The position numbers were made by a program, and so were the translations under genes. Positions 1 through 11,000 of a DNA stretch of 11,762 bases are shown piece by piece. Source of the stretch: Actinomycetes bacterium (GTDB lineage: Bacteria; Actinomycetota; Actinomycetes; Actinomycetales; Microbacteriaceae); the NCBI GenBank assembly GCA_023432305.1, contig JAEYUT010000239.1:1-11762 (forward strand). Reading direction: 5' to 3'. How positions within the stretch are numbered: position 1 is the stretch's first letter; each line of letters begins with the position of its first letter. The notes under the pieces are model-generated. The model saw nothing but the letters and a program-made list of their open reading frames with translations, ran no database searches and was not told where the DNA came from.

Positions 1-437
<437 letters not shown>

Positions 438-470
438 GCCGGGCCGCAACAGGATTTAGAGAAGAAGCGA

Positions 471-476
471 GAGAGA
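471..476 (+). promoter_or_regulatory. Weak purine-rich ribosome binding site of rpoC
   Basis: The spacer between rpoB and rpoC is 46 bases long and purine-rich from about 451. GAGAGA at 471-476 lies seven bases before the GTG start at 484 and is the best Shine-Dalgarno candidate, although it is far from the AGGAGG consensus. No promoter or hairpin is evident in the spacer, which fits co-transcription of the two genes. Confidence 0.4.
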
Positions 477-483
477 ACACATA

Positions 484-4356
<3,873 letters not shown>

Positions 4357-4373
4357 TAGGTCGCTGACCAGCG

Positions 4374-4403
4374 CGAAGGCCCCCGCTCACGCGGGGGCCT
4401 TCG
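4374..4403 (+). terminator. Intrinsic terminator hairpin after rpoC
   Basis: A perfect inverted repeat, GAAGGCCCCCGC (4375-4386) and GCGGGGGCCTTC (4391-4402), encloses the four-base loop TCAC. One more C-G pair (4374/4403) extends the stem to 13 base pairs. It lies 17 bases after the rpoC stop. The downstream bases are only modestly T-rich (TCATGTC), with no long T tract; such U-poor hairpins are common after actinobacterial operons. It should separate rpoBC from the signalling genes that follow, although some read-through is possible. Confidence 0.88.
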
Positions 4404-4464
4404 TCATGTCCGGGCCGAAGCGCAACCCCCTCCCCGGAGACGATGCGTTCTCACCCTCGGCGAC

Positions 4465-4470
4465 TACCCT
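4465..4470 (+). promoter_or_regulatory. Candidate -10 element for the post-rpoC gene cluster
   Basis: TACCCT at 4465-4470 fits the TANNNT form of actinobacterial housekeeping sigma factor -10 boxes. It lies in the 93 bases between the rpoC terminator and the ATG at 4497. A start site near 4477 would give a leader of about 20 bases containing the strong Shine-Dalgarno at 4485-4491. I see no good -35 hexamer 16-19 bases upstream, which is usual in this group but leaves the call uncertain. Confidence 0.4.
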
Positions 4471-4484
4471 GGGAGCACGATTCC

Positions 4485-4491
4485 GAGGAGG
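4485..4491 (+). promoter_or_regulatory. Strong ribosome binding site deciding the ATG at 4497
   Basis: GAGGAGG at 4485-4491 sits five bases before the ATG at 4497. It is the best Shine-Dalgarno match in the window. It decides the start of this gene against the in-frame ATG 54 bases upstream at 4443, which has no such site and would add 18 residues translated from promoter-like sequence. Confidence 0.8.
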
Positions 4492-4496
4492 CGGTC

Positions 4497-5570
4497 ATGC
4501 CGCGAAACAGTGAACCTACCCCCGAGGTCCAGGACGAGTCGGGAGCGTCGACGATTCCGCCGAGTGCGGTGGAATCTGATCCGGCGCGAGCGGCGGTGCT
4601 CGACGAGGAGCCCGCGGACGTGGCGGCGGTCGATGACCGCAGCGCGGCGGATCCGGCCGACGAGCACCGAGCCGCCGACGGCACAGAGCCTGTCGTGACC
4701 TCCGATCCTGTGGTCGAGCCGGCCGGCGATGTGCAGGAGGTGAAGCCGACGGCGACGTCCGCGACCCGCGACACCCAGACAGCTCCCGAGCTCGTTTCGC
4801 CGGCGACGCCCCAGCCGGTGACGGCGGAGGCGGTCGCGGCGACGACCGAGGTGCATCCCGTCGCGTCGCCGGAGCGGGAGTCCTCCTCCGCAGATGCGGA
4901 GCCGACCCGCGTCATGCCCGCCCCGGTTCCCGCGCCGACGCCCACCCCGGCGCCCACGGCGGCCGCAGGCCATGTCTCGGCGCAGGCGGTGCCCCCGCGC
5001 GAGGTCGTGTACGTGCAGGCGCCCACACCCCCCAAGCCGCGCCACAATCGCGGATTCGGGGCGCTCATCTCCCTCATCGGCGCACTCGTCTTCGCTCTGC
5101 TCTATCTGGCGGTGGGCGGGGTGATCATCACCCTCACCCCCGGCGCGGACGTCGACAGCACCTTCCGCGACTTCGGTCTGAGTGCCGCCTTCTGGGTTCC
5201 GGTGTGCGCCTACCTGGTGCTCTCCGTGCTGTTCGCCCTCATCGCGAACCGCGCAGCATGGTGGGCGCACGTGCTCGGCAGCCTGGTCGTCGCGCTGCTC
5301 ACCTACGGCGCATCGGTCGGCGTGCTCGCGCTCATGTTCGAGGTCCCGGCGATGACACCGGGTGAGGCGGCCGGATGGTTCGCGCTCATCGCCGTCAACC
5401 CGTTCCTCATCGCAGCGGCCGTGCTCGCGCGCGAGTGCGCGCTGTGGTTCGGACTTGCGATCGCGTCGCGGGGCCGGCGGGTGAGAGCGCGCAACACCGA
5501 GGAGCGGGCGAGGTTCGACAGCGAGGTGGCCGAGCAGCGGGCGGCCTACGAGCGTGCACGACCTTCCTGA
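4497..5570 (+). CDS. Four-helix membrane protein with long disordered Ala/Pro/acidic N-terminal region
   Basis: I do not recognise a characterised family. The product is 357 residues. Residues 1 to about 180 are low-complexity and rich in Ala, Pro, Glu, Asp, Val and Thr, with a Pro-Ala-Thr run near 140-155, and are surely disordered. A short basic stretch (PPKPRHNRG, about 178-186) precedes the membrane part. Four hydrophobic segments follow at about 187-213, 228-250, 257-281 and 294-323. The last 30 residues are charged and helical (Arg, Glu, Ala). By the positive-inside rule the disordered head and the charged tail are both cytoplasmic. The ATG at 4497 is chosen for its excellent Shine-Dalgarno. 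The gene opens the cluster after the rpoC terminator, and its 3' end overlaps the next gene by 17 bases, which suggests translational coupling and a joint role. No enzyme motif is visible. A scaffold or membrane partner of the downstream FHA and kinase proteins is possible, but this rests only on position. Confidence 0.85.
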   Translation: MPRNSEPTPEVQDESGASTIPPSAVESDPARAAVLDEEPADVAAVDDRSAADPADEHRAADGTEPVVTSDPVVEPAGDVQEVKPTATSATRDTQTAPELVSPATPQPVTAEAVAATTEVHPVASPERESSSADAEPTRVMPAPVPAPTPTPAPTAAAGHVSAQAVPPREVVYVQAPTPPKPRHNRGFGALISLIGALVFALLYLAVGGVIITLTPGADVDSTFRDFGLSAAFWVPVCAYLVLSVLFALIANRAAWWAHVLGSLVVALLTYGASVGVLALMFEVPAMTPGEAAGWFALIAVNPFLIAAAVLARECALWFGLAIASRGRRVRARNTEERARFDSEVAEQRAAYERARPS

Positions 5571-5982
5571 GCGACAGCAGCACCCCGAGCGGCTCGCAGG
5601 GCTGTTCATCGCCATCACCTGGGCGGCGGTGGTGTTCGCGGTGTCGGGGTTCCTCGCCGTTCTGCTCGACCGTGATCCGATCGATCGCCCGGTGAGTCCG
5701 TATTCGGGGCTGGTGTCGCTGCTGGTGGCGATGCTCGTCGTGTACGCCGGGATCGTGGCCACGGTGCCGCGGCGGGCGCCGTGGACGGGCATGCTGCTGA
5801 CCGCCGTCGGGGTCGCGGTCGCGTTTCTCATCGTGGCGGCCATCGTCGATCTGGATCTCGCCATCGCGCAGCTCACGAGCCCGTTCGTCGCGGCGGCCGT
5901 GCTGCTCGCCCTCGTGCCGCCGTGGGCATCATGGGCGTATTTCGCCTCGCGTCGACCCGGCGGGCGGGGTGCGCTCAGGTAG
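5554..5982 (+). CDS. Small four-helix membrane protein
   Basis: This is a 142-residue integral membrane protein of unknown function. Hydrophobic segments lie at about residues 14-38, 48-69, 78-100 and 105-127, with short loops and a basic C-terminus (RRPGGRGALR), so both ends are probably cytoplasmic. The GTG at 5554 is the first start giving the whole first helix. It lies inside the end of the previous gene, whose stop is at 5568-5570, so translation is probably coupled; there is no strong Shine-Dalgarno of its own (only a G-rich stretch upstream). The stop codon (5980-5982) overlaps the ribosome binding site or -10 box of the FHA gene. Like its neighbour it has four helices, and an Arg-Ala-x-Trp motif (here RAPW, in the neighbour RAAW) enters the third. 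No catalytic or transport signature is visible. Confidence 0.82.
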   Translation: MHDLPERQQHPERLAGLFIAITWAAVVFAVSGFLAVLLDRDPIDRPVSPYSGLVSLLVAMLVVYAGIVATVPRRAPWTGMLLTAVGVAVAFLIVAAIVDLDLAIAQLTSPFVAAAVLLALVPPWASWAYFASRRPGGRGALR

Positions 5983-5985
5983 GGT
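5977..5985 (+). promoter_or_regulatory. Overlapping Shine-Dalgarno and possible leaderless -10 element before the FHA gene
   Basis: AGGTAGGG (5977-5984) is a fair Shine-Dalgarno seven bases before the GTG at 5992. The same bases contain TAGGGT (5980-5985), a TANNNT -10 box whose spacing would put transcription start on or beside the GTG itself, giving a leaderless mRNA. Both use the TAG stop of the preceding gene. I find no convincing -35. The two readings cannot be separated from sequence alone. Confidence 0.45.
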
Positions 5986-5991
5986 TGCGCC

Positions 5992-6804
5992 GTGTTCGAG
6001 TACGTGCCGACCGCCCCGGACGGCCCGGGGTACGCGATCGTCACCGACCGGTTCCTCGGTCTCATCGGCTCCGACACTCGAGTCTGGGTCGTGAGCGAGC
6101 TCTCCCAGCTTCTCGAACAGCCGGACACCCGCATCGGCGATGTGCTCGACATCTTCCACGCCCCTGCCTCGGCGAGCCGATTCGCTCTCGTCGAGGTCGT
6201 GGATCCGGTGGCGCGCGTCCTCCAGGTCGCGGTGCGCGGCGATGTGCTCGTGGATGTTCAGGGTGCGACGGCCGATTCCTTCTCGGGCCCGCGCACTGCG
6301 AACTGGGTCACGGGGGAGGTGCGCGGGATCACGTCCCTTCGGCTGTCGCTCGGGAGCGGGCATACGGACGCATCGAGACTGCCGCTGCGTCGCGGCGTCG
6401 TGCACGCCTCCGAGGTCAGGGTGCAGCTCGCCTCGGAGCAGACTGCGCCCTGCGTGGTGCGCCCGACCGGGTGGACGCTGCGCCTGCCTGACGGCACCAT
6501 GCTCGACGCCGCGGAGCCGATCGTCGTGGGTCGCCGGCCGTGGCGCTCTGCGTCCGACGAGACGGCGACGTACTATGTCGTGGCGCGCTCTCCGCGTCGC
6601 GAGATCTCAAGCAGGCATCTGGAGCTCCGGCTCGTCGAGGATGGCCTTGAGGCGCGCGACCTGGATTCGGCGAACGGCACCGTGGTGCGGTCCCCGGTTC
6701 TGCCCCCGCGCCTCCTGCATGGGGGGCGTGCGACCCAGCTCCGAACAGGGGATACTCTCGATCTGGGTGAAGGTTTTCTCATCACAGTGGGGGTTCGAGG
6801 CTGA
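5992..6804 (+). CDS. FHA-domain protein
   Basis: This is a 270-residue soluble protein with a C-terminal forkhead-associated (FHA) domain, a module that binds phosphothreonine peptides. The FHA fold spans about residues 160-268. Its binding-loop signatures are all present: GR at 180-181, SSRH at 206-209, and DLDSANGT at 223-230, so the domain should bind ligand. Residues 1 to about 150 form a separate region, probably beta-rich, that I cannot assign to a named family. I recall similar N-terminal regions in FHA proteins of related Microbacteriaceae clusters. There is no signal peptide or membrane segment, so it is cytoplasmic. The GTG at 5992 is supported by AGGTAGGG just upstream. The kinase gene follows after 64 bases; pairing FHA with a Ser/Thr kinase is a common arrangement in which the FHA protein reads marks made by the kinase. 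The exact ligand cannot be told from sequence. Confidence 0.93.
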   Translation: MFEYVPTAPDGPGYAIVTDRFLGLIGSDTRVWVVSELSQLLEQPDTRIGDVLDIFHAPASASRFALVEVVDPVARVLQVAVRGDVLVDVQGATADSFSGPRTANWVTGEVRGITSLRLSLGSGHTDASRLPLRRGVVHASEVRVQLASEQTAPCVVRPTGWTLRLPDGTMLDAAEPIVVGRRPWRSASDETATYYVVARSPRREISSRHLELRLVEDGLEARDLDSANGTVVRSPVLPPRLLHGGRATQLRTGDTLDLGEGFLITVGVRG

Positions 6805-6820
6805 TCTGACGTCCGCCGCT

Positions 6821-6848
6821 GTGATGCCGCACGCCCCCGCACCATCAC
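6821..6848 (+). repeat. Small inverted repeat in the FHA-kinase gap
   Basis: GTGATG (6821-6826) and CATCAC (6843-6848) are perfect complements separated by 16 bases. Inside are two direct copies of CCGCAC (6827-6832 and 6837-6842). The element lies in the 64-base gap between the FHA stop and the kinase start. It could form a short hairpin or be a weak operator, but a six-base-pair stem is also compatible with chance. Confidence 0.2.
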
Positions 6849-6851
6849 GAA

Positions 6852-6859
6852 AGGCAGGA
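6852..6859 (+). promoter_or_regulatory. Ribosome binding site deciding the kinase start
   Basis: AGGCAGGA at 6852-6859 lies nine bases before the GTG at 6869 and favours that start. The alternative in-frame ATG at 6824 has no Shine-Dalgarno at useful distance (the nearest, GAGG, ends 23 bases upstream) and would add 15 residues of low-complexity Pro/Ala sequence. Confidence 0.65.
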
Positions 6860-6868
6860 TCGACTCCC

Positions 6869-8002
6869 GTGGCTCGACGCGCGACCGCACTCCCCCCGGT
6901 GCTGCCCGGCTACAGCTACATCCGTCCGCTCGGATCCGGTGGCTTCGCGGATGTGTTCCTGTTCGAGCAGGACATGCCTCGTCGTGTCGTCGCGGTGAAG
7001 GTGCTCGTCGATGACGCCGTGAACCCGGATGTGCTGCGGGTCTTCAATGCGGAGGCGGACATCCTGGCGCGGCTGAGCGCGCACCCCGCGATCATCACGA
7101 TCTTCCAGGCCAGCATCTCGGCGGACGGCCGCCCCTACTTCGTGATGGAGTACTGCCCTGATTCGATGAGCACGCGCTACAAGAAGGGGCCGCTTCCCGT
7201 CGCGGATGTCCTCGATGCCGGTGTGCGCATCGCGTCCGCACTGGAGACGGCGCACCGCAACGGCGTGCTGCACCGCGACATCAAGCCCTCGAATGTGCTG
7301 CTCACGAGCCTCGGCACCCCCGTTCTCGCTGATTTCGGCATCGCATCCGCGGTCGCCCGTGCGGACGACTCCCCTGAGATGTTCGCGATGTCGGTGCCGT
7401 GGTCCTCGCCTGAGGTGCTGCAGGAGCAGGTGGCGGGATCCATCCCGAGCGAGATCTGGAGCCTGGGCGCCACCCTCCACACGCTTCTCACGGGCCGTTC
7501 CCCGTTCGAGCAGCCGGATGTCCGACACACGCGGGATCAGCTGAGAGCGCGCATCATCAAGGCGTCGTATGCGCCCACGGGCCGCGCCGACACCGGGGAT
7601 CGCCTGGAGGCGGCTCTCGCCCGCACGATGCAGCGCGATCCCGAGCGTCGGTTCGGCTCGATGCTCGAACTCGCCGAAGAGCTGCGCTGGGCGCAGTACG
7701 ATCTGGGCCTCCCGCCGACGGCGCTCGATGTGCCGACCACGGAGTGGGCTGCGGCGGCGGTGCCCGTCGACTTCGCTCAGGAGGCGCCGCGAGGACCCGT
7801 GATCACGACGGTGCGGCACGAGTCGCGGCGTTCGGCGCGCGCGGAGACGCTCGCCTCGGCACAGCGTCGGCGCGCGGAGGCGGAGGCTGCCGCGAAGAAG
7901 CCGGTGTCGCCGGTGCGCGCCGCGGTGATCGGCGGTGTCGTGGGGGCTGTTGTCGTCGCTGTCGCGGTGGCGGGTGTGCTGGTGGGCACCGGGGTGCTCT
8001 GA
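6869..8002 (+). CDS. Hanks-type serine/threonine protein kinase, C-terminal membrane anchor
   Basis: This is a 377-residue eukaryotic-like Ser/Thr kinase. The catalytic domain spans about residues 14-275. Visible residues are the glycine loop GSGGFADV (22-29), ATP-anchoring K44 in VAVKVL, helix-C E62, HRDIKPSN with D137, K139 and N142, DFG at 155-157, and the Arg of the last subdomain in DPERRF (257-262), so it should be active. Unusual points: the activation segment (155-182) has no Thr or Tyr; the usual GTxxYxAPE is replaced by SVPWSSPE (175-182); and the conserved Asp of helix F is Glu (E195 in SEIWSLG). A basic, Ala-rich juxtamembrane stretch leads to a single hydrophobic helix at about 350-375, after which the protein stops. 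There is no PASTA or other extracellular domain. The GTG start is chosen for its Shine-Dalgarno. One base separates its stop from the next start, implying translational coupling to the giant extracellular protein. Confidence 0.95.
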   Translation: MARRATALPPVLPGYSYIRPLGSGGFADVFLFEQDMPRRVVAVKVLVDDAVNPDVLRVFNAEADILARLSAHPAIITIFQASISADGRPYFVMEYCPDSMSTRYKKGPLPVADVLDAGVRIASALETAHRNGVLHRDIKPSNVLLTSLGTPVLADFGIASAVARADDSPEMFAMSVPWSSPEVLQEQVAGSIPSEIWSLGATLHTLLTGRSPFEQPDVRHTRDQLRARIIKASYAPTGRADTGDRLEAALARTMQRDPERRFGSMLELAEELRWAQYDLGLPPTALDVPTTEWAAAAVPVDFAQEAPRGPVITTVRHESRRSARAETLASAQRRRAEAEAAAKKPVSPVRAAVIGGVVGAVVVAVAVAGVLVGTGVL

Positions 8003-8003
8003 G

Positions 8004-11000
8004 GTGGTGCGCGAAAGCCGATCTGGGTGGGTGCCTCGCGGGGCAGTCGTGAAGTCGGTCGCGACCGTCGCCGTTCTCGGTGTCGTGGGAACGGCCGCTG
8101 TCGTGGCGCAGGGCTACGACGCCCAGGAGGTGCCGCAGCTCGAGACGAGCGTGTGGGTCACGCGCGATGCCGGGCAGTACGGACGGGTCAACACCGAGCT
8201 CGCCGAACTCGACACGGTGCGCTCGATCGCCGATCCGAGTGCCATCGTGCAGAGCGGGTCACGCGGGTATGTCTTCAGCCAGGGCTTCTCGCAGATGTGG
8301 GCGATCGACGCGGCCTCGCCCGCCGATCTGGTGAGTGCAGATGACGAGCAGGCCGACGCGGCCGGAGCGCCCACTGCGGTGGCGACGCCGGCGCTCACCC
8401 GCCAGGTGGTCTCGGCGGGCGATCTCGTGCTGTTCTCGACCGAGACGGGCGAGACCTACCTGACGGGGTTCCCGGGCGCCGATGGGTCGATCGCCGAGCC
8501 GATGCCGCTGGATCCGCTCCTCGGACTGGAGGTCGCCGAGGGCGAGACCCGTCCTCGGTATACGGCGGATGCGGCAGCGGTGGATCCCAGTGGCCGGGTG
8601 GTGCTCTTCTCGGCCGCCGAGGGCGCGGTTCGCAGCTACGACGCGCTCACCGGGCGCTTCGCCGACGATCCGGAGCTCATCGACGGCGCCCCCGAAGCGG
8701 GCCCCGATGTGGCGCTCACCTTTGCGGGCGGTCGATGGGTGCTGTCGGACGCGGACGCCGGACTCCTGTGGATCGAGGGGCGCGACGAGCCGATCGCCAC
8801 GGGTCTCGAGGACGCCGTGCTCCAGGCCGCGTCGACGGATGACGGCGTCGTGCTGCGCGCTGATCGCGCGGGGCTCGTCGGGGTGGATGTCGCCGATGGC
8901 ACGGTGCGTGCGCTCGCATCGGCCTCGGGAACACCCGCCGCGCCGGTGCGCGTGGGAGGCGTCTCCTACGCCGCCTGGGTATCGGATTCGGCTGCCTCGC
9001 TGTGGTCGAGCGACACGGGCGAGACGCGCCCGCTCACGGTGGACGCGGAGCGCCTCGCGGACGCCGACAGCGACCTGACCCCCGTGTTCCGCAGCAACGG
9101 CTCCCGCGCCGCCCTCAATGAGACCGCGACGGGTCTCGTGTGGACCGTCCCCGACGGTCGCCTGATCTCGGGCGATGACTGGGCTCCGCTCGAGGACACG
9201 GTGCAGGACGAGGGCACGGTCGAGGTCGACGACGTCATCGAGCAGCAGCCCCCGGTGGCCGTCGACGACGCGTTCGGTGTGCGCGCGAGTGCGCTCGTGG
9301 CGCTCCCGCTGCTGCTCAACGACCACGACCCCAACAAGGACGACATCCTCACGATCGATCCCGCCTCGATCCAGGGGCTCGACCCCGCGTTCGGCACCAT
9401 CTCGCTCGTCGCCGACGACCAGATCGCGCTCGTGCAGGTGGGGGCGACGTCCGGTTCGGCGACCTTCGCCTACGCCGCGACCGACGGCGTCCTCACCTCC
9501 GCGCCGGCGTCCGTGACCCTCACGGTCGTCCCTGAGGGTCAGAACTCGGCCCCCGTGTGGTGCGGCGTCGCGGACTGTCTGCATCCGTGGCCGACGCCGC
9601 AGATCAGCCCCGGCGGCTTCGCCGCCGTGCCGGTGCTGCCCGGCTGGGTCGACCCCGAGGGCGACATCGTGCTTCTCTCGGACGCGCGCGCCGACGACCC
9701 GAATGCGCCGGTGACGGTCGTGGCGACGGCGGACGGTCGTGTCGTCGTGCGGCACACCGACCCCAACGCGGGCGACGCCGTGATCCTGATCACCGTCACC
9801 GTGAGCGATGCCCTCGGGGCGCAGTCGACGATGCCGCTCGAGGTGCGCGTCACCTCGTCCCCGTCGCTCGCGGTCGAGCCGGTCGTGGTGTCGGCGGGGG
9901 TGGGCGAGGAGCGTCGCGTGGCGATCGCCGACTCGGTGACCGGCGGCTCCGGCTCCTACCGGCTCGTCGACGCCGTGGTGCTGCGCGGTTCGGCGGAGGT
10001 GTTCTCGGTCGTGCCGCAGGGTGCGAGCGGAGAGGTGGAGCTCTCGGCGACGCAACCCGGCGAGTACGCCGCCACGTACACCGTGCAGGACACGCAGACG
10101 CAGTCTCAGCAGACGGCCCTCGTGCGCTTCAGCGTGCAGGCATCGGAGCGGCCGCTCGCCGCCCCGCCGCTCACCGCATTCGTCCGCGCGGGCGAGGATG
10201 CCACGGTCGATGTGCTCGCCTCGGTGCAGAACACCACGGGACGCGTGCTGCTCGTGCAGGAGGCTTCCACGACCGACCCGCAGCTGAGTGTGAGCGTCAT
10301 CGGGCAGGGCGTGGTGCGGGTCGCGAGCCTCGATGTGCGGGCGACGCCCGGTCGGCTGGGCACCGCGCGCGTGCTCATCGCCGATGGTGCGGGCGGTGCT
10401 GTCGCGACGACCCTCACCGTCTTCCTGCTGGCGCCGACCCACGGGGTCGGTCCGATCGCGGTGCCCGATGCGGTCACGGTGCGTGCGGGCGCGCAGATCG
10501 ACATCCCGGTTCTCGCGAACGATGTGAGCCCGCGCGGGGAGCGGCTGCTGCTGCACCCCGTCGTCGAGGGCTCGGGCGAGGAGGGCGAGCTCGCTTTCGC
10601 CGGCGGTGCGCGCGTGCGCTACCTCGCCCCGGAGGCGCCCGGCACCTACACCGTGCGCTACTCGATCTACCTCGAGAACGACCCGGCTCGCGTCGACTCC
10701 GCCACCATCACCGTGAGCGTGCTCCCCGTCGGATCGAACAGGGCACCGCAGCCGGGTGTGCTCTCGGCGCGGGTGCTCGCCGGGCGAAGCGTCTCGATCC
10801 CGGTTCCGTCGGGCGGCAATGACCCGGACGGCGACCCCACGATCCTGGCGGAGGTGGAGCAGCCGACCCCGGGTGAGGGCAGCGTCTCGATCAGCGCGAC
10901 CGGCGACGCGCTCGTGTACCGGGCACCCGCGAACGGGGTGCGCGGTGGGCAGCTGAGCTTCTCCTACACCGTGCGCGACACGTCGGGAGCCACCGGCACC

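Noticed and set aside
4443-4496. Earlier ATG for the first membrane protein
   Set aside because: It would start upstream of the candidate -10 box and without a Shine-Dalgarno; GAGGAGG clearly serves the ATG at 4497.
4917-4962. Pro-Ala-Thr run considered as a possible DNA repeat or phase-variable tract
   Set aside because: The underlying bases are not a clean tandem repeat; it is amino acid bias in a disordered linker.
4464-6152. Minus-strand open frame of over 500 codons spanning the two membrane genes
   Set aside because: It covers parts of three genes and the promoter region, has low-complexity Arg/Gly/Ser-rich translation, and lacks any credible start signal. The + strand frames give clear membrane proteins and an FHA domain.
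6140-6868. Upstream in-frame extension of the kinase reading frame inside the FHA gene
   Set aside because: The extension has Arg/Ser/Cys-rich shadow composition and overlaps the FHA motifs in another frame. The Shine-Dalgarno and start at 6869 place the kinase start just before its glycine loop.
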